A DNA stretch of 64,000 nt, from NCBI GenBank assembly GCA_015064745.1, contig SVRR01000005.1, positions 1 to 64,000 on the forward strand. The letters are read 5' to 3'. A model generated the notes under the pieces. It did no database searches, was not told where the DNA came from, and saw nothing but the letters and a program-made list of their open reading frames with translations. Positions 25,207 through 34,629 of the stretch are shown here, piece after piece. Numbering within the stretch: the stretch's first letter is position 1; every line of letters begins with the position of its first letter. Source of the stretch: Oscillospiraceae bacterium. GTDB lineage: Bacteria > Bacillota > Clostridia > Oscillospirales > CAG-272. The position numbers and the translations under genes are program-made.

Positions 25207-27204
25207 ATGAAAAATACACAAAAAAACGAACTTCAAACGACGGACACGGCGGTGGCAGTAAAGTCGCCGCTTCGCCGTCCGCTTATTGTGCTTCTTGCCG
25301 TCTTCGTGGCGCTTTGCCTTTTAACGAGCGCGCTTGCTGTATTTACCTTCGTGGACTTTTCGAAAAAGAATACGGGCGGAGGAACGCAGGACAGCGGCTT
25401 TGATTATTATGCAGCCCTGCTTTCGGACTACGTAGAGGGACTCAAGGAGAGCATGATCACCGGCCTCACCATTCCCGGCTTTGAGAGCCGCGTTGACGAG
25501 ATCACAGACGAAAACGTTAAAAAATATATCAACAATATCTTGCTGAGCAACGTTGCGCTGAAGGATGACCAGATCAGCGAAAAAAACTATTTTTTCGCGG
25601 CGAAACGCACGCAGGCGATTGACTATGCGGACGACGTGTTTTTCTACATCCTCGACGTAACGACCGAGGACGGCGCGCCCATTGGTGTGGATTTCTTTGA
25701 AAACGCTTACATGGAGGCGGGCCGCGTACAGATCGGCATGGAATATTTCGGCAAGGATTTTGACGATAAGCTGATCGGAATGGTTCCCTCGAACACTTGG
25801 ACCGAAACGCGCACCTACGGTACCGTTGCCCCCGATGACGTGATCATTTTCTCCTATACGGCGACCGAAACGGTAAAGGCGACCGAGGAAGGCAAGGGGG
25901 ACACGGTAAAGAATCATAAGAACTATACCGCGCTCCGCTTAGATCTCGCTGAGGTCGAGGACACCGCTTGGCGCGATCAGCTTCTCGCAAGCTACGGCGC
26001 CGTCGGACAGTATTTCTTCTTTGAATACGAGGAGGATATCGACGAGGACGGCGAGAAAGAAAAGGTGAAGTACGAGGGCATGATCGATGCCGTTGTGACG
26101 GAAGAAAAGACGGACGTTTTGACCGCAACGCTTCCCGAAAAGTTCTTCGGCGCGAACCCCACCGACGAAAAATATGCGGCGCTCAACGGCGCGACCTTAA
26201 AATTCCATATCGTAATCGACCACACCGTACCGCACGAGGCAAACACCTTTGAGACGATGACGAAGGCGGACATTGAGACCGTCAACACCTTTTTGAGTGA
26301 AAACGGCTTTTCCACCTTCACTGCCTCAAACGACAAATCAACGGTCGTAAACAGCAAGGAGCAGAAGGGTGAGCTTACCACGCTCACGACCGACGTCTCT
26401 ACCCTCAAGAGCGAGATCAAGAAATTAAAGGGAGAGATCGAGACGTTAAAGGGTCAAATTGCTGACTTTGAAGCATCGAGCGAGGATAAGACGGCAGACA
26501 TCGAGAAAAACAACGCAAGCCTTGCGGAAAAGGAACCGGCGCTTGCCGAGAAAGAGAGCAAACTCAAAGAAAAAGAGACGGCACTTGACGCGGCACTCGC
26601 CGTTGCGCGCGGGGAATGCTTTGATTTCCTCAAAAAGGAGCTGGGAGGAGCTTACGACGAGACGGTCAAGATGACGGCGGAACAGCTCGTATATAATTAC
26701 CTCTTGGAAAATCTCGTCTTTACCAATCTCCCTGCCGACGAGGTCGCCGCGATGGAGGAGTATGCCAAGCAGTCGGTAGAGGCGGACTATGCCGCCATGG
26801 ATGCCGCAAGCAAGCGGAATTACCGAGACATCGAGCAGTTTGCCGCCTCCTACTTCGGCTACGACGAAAAGGAGTATGAGGGCTACGAGCATTACATCGA
26901 GACCTACCTCGCGCCCTACGAGATCAAGGCGTCCTTGCTCTTGCCCGCGATCTACAACACCTTTATCAACGACGTAACCAAGTTAGACGCTGCGATCGAG
27001 GAGTATCTTGCGGAAGAGATCGCGCTTGCTGCCGCTGCCGGTCAGCCCGTTACCCGTCAAGAGATTCTTGATGGCTTTAAGGAAAACTACGGTGACGATT
27101 ATTGGACGCTGCTTCGCCAGGATATGATAAACACCGTCGTGTGCGACTACCTGGTCGAAAACAATACCATCGATTGGGAAATGAGAAGCCCTGAGAAAAA
27201 CTAA
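25207..27204 (+). CDS. Membrane-anchored trigger-factor-like protein with coiled coil
   Basis: A 665-residue protein: cytosolic tail, transmembrane helix (about 25-50), then an outside part. EYFGKDFDDKLIGMVPSNTW near 180 is the FKBP-like core shared with the previous gene. A heptad-rich segment at about 385-470 (LKSEIKKLKGEIETLKGQI and LAEKESKLKEKETALDAAL) forms a coiled coil not present in the other two paralogs. The helical C-terminal arm follows (AEQLVYNYLLENLVF, later VVCDYLVENN). The start is 26 bp after the preceding stop, with GGAAGGA upstream. The coiled coil suggests dimerisation or contact with a partner such as the Gld-like system; this is inference. Confidence 0.65.
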   Translation: MKNTQKNELQTTDTAVAVKSPLRRPLIVLLAVFVALCLLTSALAVFTFVDFSKKNTGGGTQDSGFDYYAALLSDYVEGLKESMITGLTIPGFESRVDEITDENVKKYINNILLSNVALKDDQISEKNYFFAAKRTQAIDYADDVFFYILDVTTEDGAPIGVDFFENAYMEAGRVQIGMEYFGKDFDDKLIGMVPSNTWTETRTYGTVAPDDVIIFSYTATETVKATEEGKGDTVKNHKNYTALRLDLAEVEDTAWRDQLLASYGAVGQYFFFEYEEDIDEDGEKEKVKYEGMIDAVVTEEKTDVLTATLPEKFFGANPTDEKYAALNGATLKFHIVIDHTVPHEANTFETMTKADIETVNTFLSENGFSTFTASNDKSTVVNSKEQKGELTTLTTDVSTLKSEIKKLKGEIETLKGQIADFEASSEDKTADIEKNNASLAEKEPALAEKESKLKEKETALDAALAVARGECFDFLKKELGGAYDETVKMTAEQLVYNYLLENLVFTNLPADEVAAMEEYAKQSVEADYAAMDAASKRNYRDIEQFAASYFGYDEKEYEGYEHYIETYLAPYEIKASLLLPAIYNTFINDVTKLDAAIEEYLAEEIALAAAAGQPVTRQEILDGFKENYGDDYWTLLRQDMINTVVCDYLVENNTIDWEMRSPEKN

Positions 27205-27240
27205 AAAACGGCGGCTTTTACCGTCGTGATCATCTCTTAT

Positions 27241-27262
27241 GCCGCAAGCGAAAGCTTGCGGC
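27241..27262. repeat. Perfect hairpin upstream of alaS
   Basis: GCCGCAAGC/GCTTGCGGC closed by a gaaa tetraloop, 26 bp before the alaS ATG. It resembles the other dispersed hairpins. No T-box-like leader is present in the 83-bp gap. Confidence 0.7.
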
Positions 27263-27287
27263 AGGTGTACGAAAGGAACAAAGCGTT

Positions 27288-29903
27288 ATGAAATGGACCT
27301 CTTTGAACGATCTGCGTGAAGCGTACCTTTCTTTTTTTGAGGGAAAAGGGCATTTGCGCTTAAAGAGCTTCCCGCTCGTGCCGATGGGAGACAAATCCTT
27401 GCTCCTGATCAACTCGGGCATGGCTCCGATGAAAAAATATTTTACGGGAGAGGAGATTCCTCCCCGTCGCCGTGTGACCACCTGTCAGAAGTGCATCCGC
27501 ACCCCCGACCTTGAGCGTGTCGGTCACACTGCCCGTCACGGCACCTTCTTTGAGATGCTCGGCAACTTCTCCTTTGGAGACTACTTTAAGGAGGAGGCGA
27601 TTCCGTGGGCGTGGGAGTTTTTGACCGAAACGCTTGCCATTCCCGCCGACCTTCTTTGGCCCTCCATTTACGAGGAGGACGATGAGGCATACGCCATCTG
27701 GGCGGAAAAGATCGGTGTTCCCCCTGAGCACATCGTGCGTCTCGGCAAGGCGGACAACTTTTGGGAGCACGGTACGGGTCCCTGCGGTCCTTGCTCCGAG
27801 ATCTATTTCGACCGCGGCGAGAAGTACGGCTGCGGCAAGCCCGACTGTAAGCCGGGCTGTGATTGCGACCGTTATATGGAAATATGGAACAACGTTTTCT
27901 CCCAGTTCAACAACATGGGCGACGGCACCTATACCGAGCTTGAAAACAAGAACATCGACACAGGCATGGGGCTTGAGCGTCTCGCTTGCGTGATGCAGGG
28001 CGTTGACAATATGTTCGAGGTGGATTCGGTGCGCAAGATCCTTGATCACGTCGTGGCGATCTCGGGCAAGAAGTACGGCGAAGATAAGGACGACGATGTT
28101 TCCATCCGCGTCATCACCGACCACACGCGCTCGGCAATGTTTATGATCGCGGACGGCGTTATCCCCTCCAACGAGGGCAGAGGCTACGTGCTTCGCCGCA
28201 TTTTGCGCCGCGCCTGCCGTCACGGCAAGCTGCTCGGCATCGACCGCCCCTTCCTCCCTGAGGTCTGTGTGACCGCCATCGGGGAGAGCGACGCAGCGTA
28301 CCCTGAGCTTGCGGAAAAGCGCGACTATATCTTAAAGGTCATCGCCCGCGAGGAGGAGAGCTTTGCCGCTACCATTAACGGCGGTATCGCTATTCTTTCC
28401 TCTCTCATGGACGAGGCAAAGAAAAACGGCAGAACGGCGCTTGCCGATGCCGACGTCTTTAAGCTTTACGATACCTATGGCTTCCCCTTTGACCTCACTC
28501 GCGAGATGGCGGAGGAGGAGGGGCTTTCCGTGGACGAAGCGGGCTTCCGTGCTTTGATGGAGGAGCAGCGCCGCCGTGCCCGTGAGGCGCGCGCCAATAT
28601 TTCCGGCTGGGCTTCTGCCGAGGGTAATGCACTTTCGGGGCTTCCCACAACCGAATTTATAGGCTATGATGCAACCGAGGGCGAGGGCAAGGTCTTAGCC
28701 ATTCTCACCGAGGAGGGCTCGGTCGAGACCCTTACGGAAGGAGAGGCGACGCTTGTGCTTGACGCCACTGTCTTCTACGGCGAGGGCGGCGGTCAGGTCG
28801 GTGACACGGGTGTGATGCGTGCCGAGGGCATGTCTCTTTCCGTGACCGACACCAAGAAGACCGACGGTGTATATTTGCATATGGTGACGCTGGACACGGG
28901 CAAGCTCTCGGTCGGCGATACCCTTTCCCTTGCGGTCGATACCGCACGCCGCGACGCCATCCGGCGCAACCACTCTGCCTGCCACCTTCTCCAAGCGGCG
29001 CTTCGCGCGGTGCTTGGCACGCACGTTGAGCAGGCGGGCTCTTACGTGGACGCTGAGCGCGTGCGCTTTGACTTTTCTCACTTCGCTGCCATGACCGGCG
29101 AGGAGCTTTCTCGCGTAGAGTCTCTTGTGAACGCGAGCATCCTTCGCGCAGAGGGTTGCTCCACCGCCGTGACCGATATCGAAACGGCACGTGCTATGGG
29201 CGCGATGGCGCTCTTCGGCGAGAAGTACGGTGACACCGTGCGCGTGGTTAAGATTGGCGAAGGCTCGACCGAGCTTTGCGGCGGTACGCACGTTTCGAAT
29301 ACAGGTAATATCGGACTTTTCCACATCCTTTCCGAGAGCTCGGTGGCGGCAGGAGTTCGCCGTATCGAGGGCACGACGGGACTTGGCGTGCTTTCCCTGC
29401 TTGCTGAGCGCGATGCGTCGCTCTCTTCTCTCGCGAAGGATTTAAAGGCGGGGTCTGTTTCCGATCTCTCCCGACGCGCTTTGGCTTTGACCGCTGAGCT
29501 GAAGGAAGCGAAGAACGCGCTTGCCGCGGCGGAGAGCAAGCTTGCTGTGGCACAGCTTGCTTCCCTCATCGGAGAAGCGGAGACGGTTGGCAACGTGCGC
29601 GTGCTCACCACCGCTATTGACGGTACGGTAGATGCTGCGCGTACCCTTTGCGATGCCATCAAGGAAAGGTATGCCGACGTAGTCGCTGTCATCGCCGTTC
29701 GCGATGGGGAGAAGCTCAGCTTCGTGGCTTGTGCGGGCGGTGACGCTGTGAAGGCGGGCGCGCACGCGGGCAAGCTTGCATCCCTCGCCGCATCCGTAAC
29801 GGGCGGTAAGGGCGGCGGACGCCCCGACAGCGCGCAGGCAGGCGGTAAGGATCTCGCCAAGATCGACGAGGCGCTTGCGGCAGTCAAGGCAGCGTTGAAG
29901 TAA
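27288..29903 (+). CDS. alaS: Alanine--tRNA ligase
   Basis: Charges tRNA-Ala and edits mischarged Ser/Gly. The full-length 871-residue protein has the class II catalytic core at about 1-450 (SFPLVPMGDKSLLLINSGMA, the ARHGTFFEMLGNFSFGDYF block, FWEHGTGPCGPCSEIYF), the editing domain with NHSACHLL near 563 and the ELCGGTHV zinc site near 663, and the C-terminal C-Ala domain. It begins 83 bp after the trigger-factor-like cluster, with GAAAGGA as RBS. A Cys-rich insertion, YGCGKPDCKPGCDCDRYMEI, near 185 is common in Bacillota AlaS. Confidence 0.97.
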   Translation: MKWTSLNDLREAYLSFFEGKGHLRLKSFPLVPMGDKSLLLINSGMAPMKKYFTGEEIPPRRRVTTCQKCIRTPDLERVGHTARHGTFFEMLGNFSFGDYFKEEAIPWAWEFLTETLAIPADLLWPSIYEEDDEAYAIWAEKIGVPPEHIVRLGKADNFWEHGTGPCGPCSEIYFDRGEKYGCGKPDCKPGCDCDRYMEIWNNVFSQFNNMGDGTYTELENKNIDTGMGLERLACVMQGVDNMFEVDSVRKILDHVVAISGKKYGEDKDDDVSIRVITDHTRSAMFMIADGVIPSNEGRGYVLRRILRRACRHGKLLGIDRPFLPEVCVTAIGESDAAYPELAEKRDYILKVIAREEESFAATINGGIAILSSLMDEAKKNGRTALADADVFKLYDTYGFPFDLTREMAEEEGLSVDEAGFRALMEEQRRRAREARANISGWASAEGNALSGLPTTEFIGYDATEGEGKVLAILTEEGSVETLTEGEATLVLDATVFYGEGGGQVGDTGVMRAEGMSLSVTDTKKTDGVYLHMVTLDTGKLSVGDTLSLAVDTARRDAIRRNHSACHLLQAALRAVLGTHVEQAGSYVDAERVRFDFSHFAAMTGEELSRVESLVNASILRAEGCSTAVTDIETARAMGAMALFGEKYGDTVRVVKIGEGSTELCGGTHVSNTGNIGLFHILSESSVAAGVRRIEGTTGLGVLSLLAERDASLSSLAKDLKAGSVSDLSRRALALTAELKEAKNALAAAESKLAVAQLASLIGEAETVGNVRVLTTAIDGTVDAARTLCDAIKERYADVVAVIAVRDGEKLSFVACAGGDAVKAGAHAGKLASLAASVTGGKGGGRPDSAQAGGKDLAKIDEALAAVKAALK

Positions 29904-29950
29904 TATAGCGTATATTATATAAATGTAACCGAAAAGGCTTTTCGGTTCAC

Positions 29951-29995
29951 CCCCAAAAAGCCCCTGAAATTGGGACTTTTTGGGGAAAATTTTTT
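29951..29995 (+). terminator. Intrinsic terminator after alaS
   Basis: Stem CCCCAAAAAG/CTTTTTGGGG with inner CCC/GGG, followed by AAAATTTTTT. A second hairpin, AACCGAAAA/TTTTCGGTT, lies just upstream at 29927-29947 without a T-run. Confidence 0.8.
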
Positions 29996-30020
29996 GTTTC
30001 GGAAAATTTCGGGAAAAGGG

Positions 30021-30049
30021 TTGACTTTTTGATTTTGATGTAGTATAGT
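30021..30049 (+). promoter_or_regulatory. Sigma-A promoter of the ABC exporter gene
   Basis: TTGACT at 30021-30026 and TATAGT at 30044-30049, spacer 17 bp, 50 bp before the ATG at 30100. Confidence 0.8.
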
Positions 30050-30099
30050 TTGGGTGAAGGGAACTCCCTTTCAAAAAGACGGTAGCGGAGGCACACGCG

Positions 30100-32016
30100 A
30101 TGAAGACGCTCGAAAAGGAAACCGTAAAAACTGCGGAAGAAAAAAAGATCGTGACGCAGGAAAAACACAAGCCCTTTAAAAAAGAGGATAAGACGGCAGG
30201 CTTTTGGCGGACACTTTTTCCGTACATGAAGCCCTTTCGCAAAAACATTATCGTAGCAGTGTTCCTTTCTTTGATTACGGGCGTGTGCGTTTCGCTTCAG
30301 CCGCTTGTGATCAAGTACGTCGTGGACTCGGGTATTTCGGGCGCACCCTTTGTGCTTTTCGGCAAGACCGTTCCCATCGGCGATCCCATTATATTTATCG
30401 CCATTTTGGCGGGCGCGTACGTTCTCTTTTCTCTCGGGCGCATTTATACCTGGCGCTACGGCTATAAAAACATTTTGAAGCTGCAAGAGGGAACGCTTTT
30501 CAATCTGCGCAGCACTTTTTTCGGTCACGTACAGAGAATGTGCATGCACTTCCGCGATAAAAATTCCTCGGGTGAACTGTATAATTACATCATGGGCGCG
30601 CCCATGGCGAACATCAAATCCTTTTTGGCATCGATCTTCCAAAGTGTTCCTTATCAAGCGATCTCGCTCGTCATTTCGCTCGTGCTTCTTATCAGCTATA
30701 ACCTTTACTTAACCCTTATCGTGGTTGGCGCTGCCTTCGTGATGGCGTTCTTCAACCGTCGCTCGCGCAAGAAGATCCGCGAGGTCAGTCGCAGCTATCT
30801 TGACGCGGAAAAGCAAACCTCGCATTATGTGTCGGATGCCTTGCAGGGCGGAGAAGCGACTAAAATGTACGCCATTGAGGACGCCTCCATCGCCGCCTTT
30901 GACCAAAGGCTCAACACACTGCGCATGACGGGCATTCGCGCCCCCTTTACCAATATCGTGGAGGCGGCAAAGCCGGAAATCGTGCAGTACGTCTGCACCG
31001 CTCTTGTTTACTTCGTCGGCGGTCTCTTTTGCCTGCGCGGTGAGATCCAAGTGGGTGAGCTTTACCTCTTCATCTCCACTATGGGCACCATTTTCAGCGT
31101 CATTATTGCATGGCTGAATCTTTTCTTTGCGCAATCCACGGCGGCAGTCGCGCTCGAACGCATTGATGCGATCATTGCCGAGCATAGCACGACTCCCGAG
31201 GTTGCGGCGGATTCGCGCCGTTCCGTTGAGATCGAGAAGGCTTCGGCGATCAGACACGGCAAGCCCTGTATCGCCTTCCACAACGTCGATTTTGCCTACG
31301 GCGACAAGCTCGTTTTTGAAAATCTTTCCTGCGAGCTGAAATACGGAGAGAGCCTTGCGCTTGTCGGCGGCTCCGGGTCGGGTAAATCCACCTTTACCAA
31401 GCTCGTGATGCGCCTTTACGAGGTAAACGGCGGTGAGGTTTTGCTCCATGACCGTAACGTGAAGGACTATGCCACGCATGACTTGCGCCTTTCCTTCGGT
31501 GTCGTACCGCAAAACCCTTACATTTTCCACGGTACGGTGTGGGATAATATCCGTATCGTGCGTCCCGATGCCTCAAACCTTGAGATCATCAAGGCGATGG
31601 AGGTCGCCCGCGTGCATGAATTTGTCAACGACCTGCCGCGCGGCTGGAGCACCCTGATCGGTGACGGCGCACTGGGGCTTTCGGGCGGACAAAAGCAGAG
31701 AATTGCCATCGCGCGCGCTATTCTGAAAAATCCCGATATCTTCATCTTTGACGAGGCGACAAGCGCCCTCGACAACGTTTCCGAGCGCCTCATTCAAGAG
31801 GCAATGGAGGAGCTGATGCAGTCGCACACGGTCATCTTCGTGGCGCACAGGCTCTCCACTATTCGCAACGTTAACCGCATTCTCGTTTTTGATCACGGTG
31901 AGATCGTCGAGGAAGGAAACTACGATACCCTCGCCGCCGGAAACGGCGTGTTCCGACAGCTTCTTGACGCTGCGGAGGGGAAGCTTGCGCGCTTCGAAAA
32001 TCCCCCGAAATTTTAA
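30100..32016 (+). CDS. ABC exporter with fused membrane and ATPase domains
   Basis: A 638-residue half-transporter: charged N-terminal tail (1-35), six-helix type I exporter domain (about 45-345), then ATPase with Walker A GGSGSGKST near 427, Q-loop VVPQNPYIF, signature LGLSGGQKQRIAIARAI near 528, Walker B IFIFDEATSALD and the H-loop VAHRLSTIRN. It would work as a homodimer, or with a partner not found nearby. Substrates of this family include lipids, peptides and drugs; nothing here decides. It has its own promoter and probably heads an operon with the HAD and DUF975 genes (gaps of 56 and 19 bp). Confidence 0.93.
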   Translation: MKTLEKETVKTAEEKKIVTQEKHKPFKKEDKTAGFWRTLFPYMKPFRKNIIVAVFLSLITGVCVSLQPLVIKYVVDSGISGAPFVLFGKTVPIGDPIIFIAILAGAYVLFSLGRIYTWRYGYKNILKLQEGTLFNLRSTFFGHVQRMCMHFRDKNSSGELYNYIMGAPMANIKSFLASIFQSVPYQAISLVISLVLLISYNLYLTLIVVGAAFVMAFFNRRSRKKIREVSRSYLDAEKQTSHYVSDALQGGEATKMYAIEDASIAAFDQRLNTLRMTGIRAPFTNIVEAAKPEIVQYVCTALVYFVGGLFCLRGEIQVGELYLFISTMGTIFSVIIAWLNLFFAQSTAAVALERIDAIIAEHSTTPEVAADSRRSVEIEKASAIRHGKPCIAFHNVDFAYGDKLVFENLSCELKYGESLALVGGSGSGKSTFTKLVMRLYEVNGGEVLLHDRNVKDYATHDLRLSFGVVPQNPYIFHGTVWDNIRIVRPDASNLEIIKAMEVARVHEFVNDLPRGWSTLIGDGALGLSGGQKQRIAIARAILKNPDIFIFDEATSALDNVSERLIQEAMEELMQSHTVIFVAHRLSTIRNVNRILVFDHGEIVEEGNYDTLAAGNGVFRQLLDAAEGKLARFENPPKF

Positions 32017-32072
32017 AATCAAAGCGCACCGCTACATGCAGTGCCCTCAAAATGTAAAGAAAGGCTTTCGTA

Positions 32073-32723
32073 ATGACTAAATTTTGTGTTTTTGACCTGG
32101 ACGGTACATTGCTCAACACCCTCGGCAATATTGGAGGCAACATGAATCGCGCGCTGGAAGATTTCGGCATCGAGCCGTTTCCCCTCGAGCAATACCGCTA
32201 CTTTGTCGGCAACGGCTCGCGCAATCTGACCGAACGTGCTCTCGCGGCAAGGGGGAAATTGACGCCCGAATTTTTCGAGGAGTTTTATCCTCACTTTTTC
32301 GCTATCTATGAGGCGGTGCCGGACAGAGGGGTCACTGTTTACGATGAGATTGAAACGCTTCTTTCGGCGCTCAAAGAAAGAGGCATCCGCCTTGCCGTTT
32401 GTACCAACAAGCCGAACGCGGCGGCACAGAAGTCGGTTGCCGGCTTCTTTGACGAGGGGACATTTGATGATGTGATCGGTGCCGTGGACGGCATGGCGCT
32501 GAAGCCTGCGCCCGACGGTGTTTTGTCCCTTCTTGCAAAGCATGGGATTTCTCCCGAGGAAGCCGCCTTCATTGGTGACAGCGACGTCGATATGCTGACC
32601 GCGTGCGCGGCAGGTGTGCGCGGCTTTGGCGCGGCATGGGGCTTTCGTACCGCCGAAGAGCTTGAAAAGGCAGGCGCGACAGCCCTTCTTTCGCACCCCT
32701 TAGAGCTTCTTGAACATATTTAA
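32073..32723 (+). CDS. HAD-superfamily phosphatase, phosphoglycolate phosphatase-like
   Basis: A 216-residue haloacid-dehalogenase phosphatase with a helical C1 cap. Motif I VFDLDGTLLNT (nucleophile and general acid Asp 8/10), motif II VCTNKPN, motif III Lys in ALKPAPDGV, motif IV FIGDSDVDML. This set matches the Gph/PpaX group, which removes phosphate from phosphoglycolate or pyrophosphate; the exact substrate cannot be told from motifs. RBS AAAGAAAGG. It follows the ABC exporter and precedes the DUF975 gene. Confidence 0.9.
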   Translation: MTKFCVFDLDGTLLNTLGNIGGNMNRALEDFGIEPFPLEQYRYFVGNGSRNLTERALAARGKLTPEFFEEFYPHFFAIYEAVPDRGVTVYDEIETLLSALKERGIRLAVCTNKPNAAAQKSVAGFFDEGTFDDVIGAVDGMALKPAPDGVLSLLAKHGISPEEAAFIGDSDVDMLTACAAGVRGFGAAWGFRTAEELEKAGATALLSHPLELLEHI

Positions 32724-32742
32724 TTTGGGAGGAATTTGATTT

Positions 32743-33354
32743 ATGCAAAACGCAGCGACATACCGCGCCACAGCGAGAGAACAGCTGGGCGGAAATATTT
32801 TTGCAAACAACTGGCTCACGGCACTTGTGGCTTGTCTTCTTGTGTCGATTGTGCTTTCCTTTGCCGCGTCGGTCATCTTTGGCGCATTCTTGATCGAGGG
32901 CATTTGCTCGGTCGGTCTTGCTCATGTTTTTCTTTCCGTGGCACGCGGAAGAAGAAGCACCTATGACCTTTCCGATCTTTTGGCGGGTAAGAACATGATA
33001 GCCGAGCTTGTGGTGCTTTCCTTGATCAAAAATATTTTTCTCCTTCTTTGGGCGTTTGTTCCCGTTGTCGGCATTGTAAAATATTTTTCCTATGCGATGA
33101 CCTACCATGTGAAGTATGACCACCCCGAATACGACTGGCGCACCGCCATTACCGAGAGTCGCCGTATGATGGACGGGCACAAGTGGCAGCTTTTCTGCCT
33201 CAACTTCTCCTTCCTCGGCTGGATCATCGTCGGTGCTTTGAGCTTCGGTGTCGGTATGCTCTGGGTCGTCCCCTATATGCGTGCCGCCGAGGTGAACTTT
33301 TATCTCGACCTCAAAAGACTTGAAGACGCAGAGATTCCTTATCTGCAAGTTTAA
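32743..33354 (+). CDS. DUF975 family membrane protein
   Basis: A 203-residue membrane protein. It begins with the DUF975-typical segment TYRATAREQLGGNIFANNW and has about four to five hydrophobic segments, with MTYHVKYDHPEYDWRTAITE and SRRMMDGHKWQLFCLNFSF between them; the closing WVVPYMRAAEVNFYLDL is also a family mark (PF06161). No function is established for the family. The gene has a GGGAGGA RBS and is closed by a strong terminator. Confidence 0.9.
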   Translation: MQNAATYRATAREQLGGNIFANNWLTALVACLLVSIVLSFAASVIFGAFLIEGICSVGLAHVFLSVARGRRSTYDLSDLLAGKNMIAELVVLSLIKNIFLLLWAFVPVVGIVKYFSYAMTYHVKYDHPEYDWRTAITESRRMMDGHKWQLFCLNFSFLGWIIVGALSFGVGMLWVVPYMRAAEVNFYLDLKRLEDAEIPYLQV

Positions 33355-33360
33355 AAAAGA

Positions 33361-33395
33361 AAAAGGCTTTTCGCGATGCGAAAAGCCTTTTTTAT
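33361..33395. terminator. Bidirectional terminator
   Basis: Stem AAAAGGCTTTTCGC/GCGAAAAGCCTTTT with loop gat and T-run. It serves the DUF975 gene and the convergent kinase-like gene. Confidence 0.92.
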
Positions 33396-33402
33396 TTGGT
33401 TC

Positions 33403-34479
33403 TTATTTTTGCAAACAGTTATTTACAATCTCGTGTAGCTCGGGGAGCATTTTTTCAATCTCCTGCGCCTGCTTGATCTGGTTGCGGGCGCGGTCAAGAT
33501 TGTGACGGGGACGATGGGTGCGGAAATAGACGTCGCCGTTCAGATCGTCGGTGAGGAAGCGCATACCGCATTCAAGCGTGAGAAGCAAAGCGCTTTCGGG
33601 GAGCAGGTCGAGCTCCTCCTCGGTGATGGCGTCTCCCGTAGCTTCGAGGTAGCCCTTTGTAAAGGCGGCGAACTTTTCCTTATCAAAGGAAACGAGCGAG
33701 AGGTCGGTCTCGTCCTCGGCGGCGGTGGCGGCACCTGTGCGGAGCGCGTCGCCAAAATCGTAAAGGCGGGAGCCGGGCATGACGGTATCGAGGTCAATGA
33801 CAGCGAGGGGGTGTCCGTCGTCGGCGTCAAAAAGAATGTTGTTGATCTTGGTATCGTTATGGGTGACGGCGAGGGGGAGTCTTCCGTCGGCGAGGCGCTC
33901 TGTCACCGTTCCGTAGAAGATGGCGTATTCCTTGAAGAAGTTGATCTCCGCTTCGTCCTCGGCGGCTCTTCCGACGGCATCCTTTTCAATGGCGGTAAGC
34001 AGATCGGCGTAGCGCGAGGGGGTGTCGTGGAAGTGGGGAATGGTCTCCGAGAGGATCTCGGCGGGGAAGTCGGCAAGCTGTTTTCCAAACTCACCGAAGG
34101 CAAGTCCCGCAAGGCGGAGCGTTTCGGGCGTCACCATGTCAAAGCATTGCGACTCTTCGATAAAGAGGTAAGCACGGTAAAATTTTCCGTCAAAGCTTTT
34201 GTACATATCACCGTCCTTGGCAGGAACGACGGTGAGGGTGTAGCGGTCGGAATCCTTGCCGCAGGCGCGGAGCTTTTTTCCGAGATGCTCTGTGACACCA
34301 ATGATGTTTTTCATCATAGAGACAGGGTCTTTAAAGATGTTCGTATTGATCTCCTGCACGATAAGGCGGGGGTAGGTTTCGGTAACGTAGGTTTTGTTAA
34401 TATGACCGTTGCCGTAAAGCTCGGGAATGATCTTAATGCCATATGCCTCTTCGACAAGAGCGAGCGTGTTGTTTTCCAT
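33403..34479 (-). CDS. Aminoglycoside phosphotransferase-fold kinase, N-acetylhexosamine kinase-like
   Basis: A 358-residue kinase of the aminoglycoside phosphotransferase/choline kinase fold. The catalytic loop AVTHNDTKINNILFD near 205 and the metal site AVIDLDTVMPGSRLYDFGD near 223 are close to NahK, which phosphorylates N-acetylhexosamines at C1 in Bifidobacterium. The N-terminal part YGNGHINKTYVTE resembles the nucleotide loop. I start at 34479 (ENNTLALVEEAYG) because GGAAGAAC lies just upstream; a longer frame to 34530 lacks an RBS. A sugar kinase role is inferred; no sugar gene adjoins it. Confidence 0.8.
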   Translation of the reverse strand: MENNTLALVEEAYGIKIIPELYGNGHINKTYVTETYPRLIVQEINTNIFKDPVSMMKNIIGVTEHLGKKLRACGKDSDRYTLTVVPAKDGDMYKSFDGKFYRAYLFIEESQCFDMVTPETLRLAGLAFGEFGKQLADFPAEILSETIPHFHDTPSRYADLLTAIEKDAVGRAAEDEAEINFFKEYAIFYGTVTERLADGRLPLAVTHNDTKINNILFDADDGHPLAVIDLDTVMPGSRLYDFGDALRTGAATAAEDETDLSLVSFDKEKFAAFTKGYLEATGDAITEEELDLLPESALLLTLECGMRFLTDDLNGDVYFRTHRPRHNLDRARNQIKQAQEIEKMLPELHEIVNNCLQK

Positions 34480-34629
34480 GGTGTTCTTCCTTTTCCTTTT
34501 TGTTTGGCGTGAAAGCCTTGTTTCTTCCATTATACAACATTACCAAAAAAAAAGAAAGGGGGGGAAGGGGTATTTTTTGAAAAAAAGGGGAAAAATCTAT
34601 ATAAATAAAGAAAAGGATGGCAACGAAGC

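Noticed and set aside
27205..27287. T-box or other riboswitch before alaS
   Set aside because: The gap is only 83 bp and holds one simple hairpin without specifier loop or T-box sequence.
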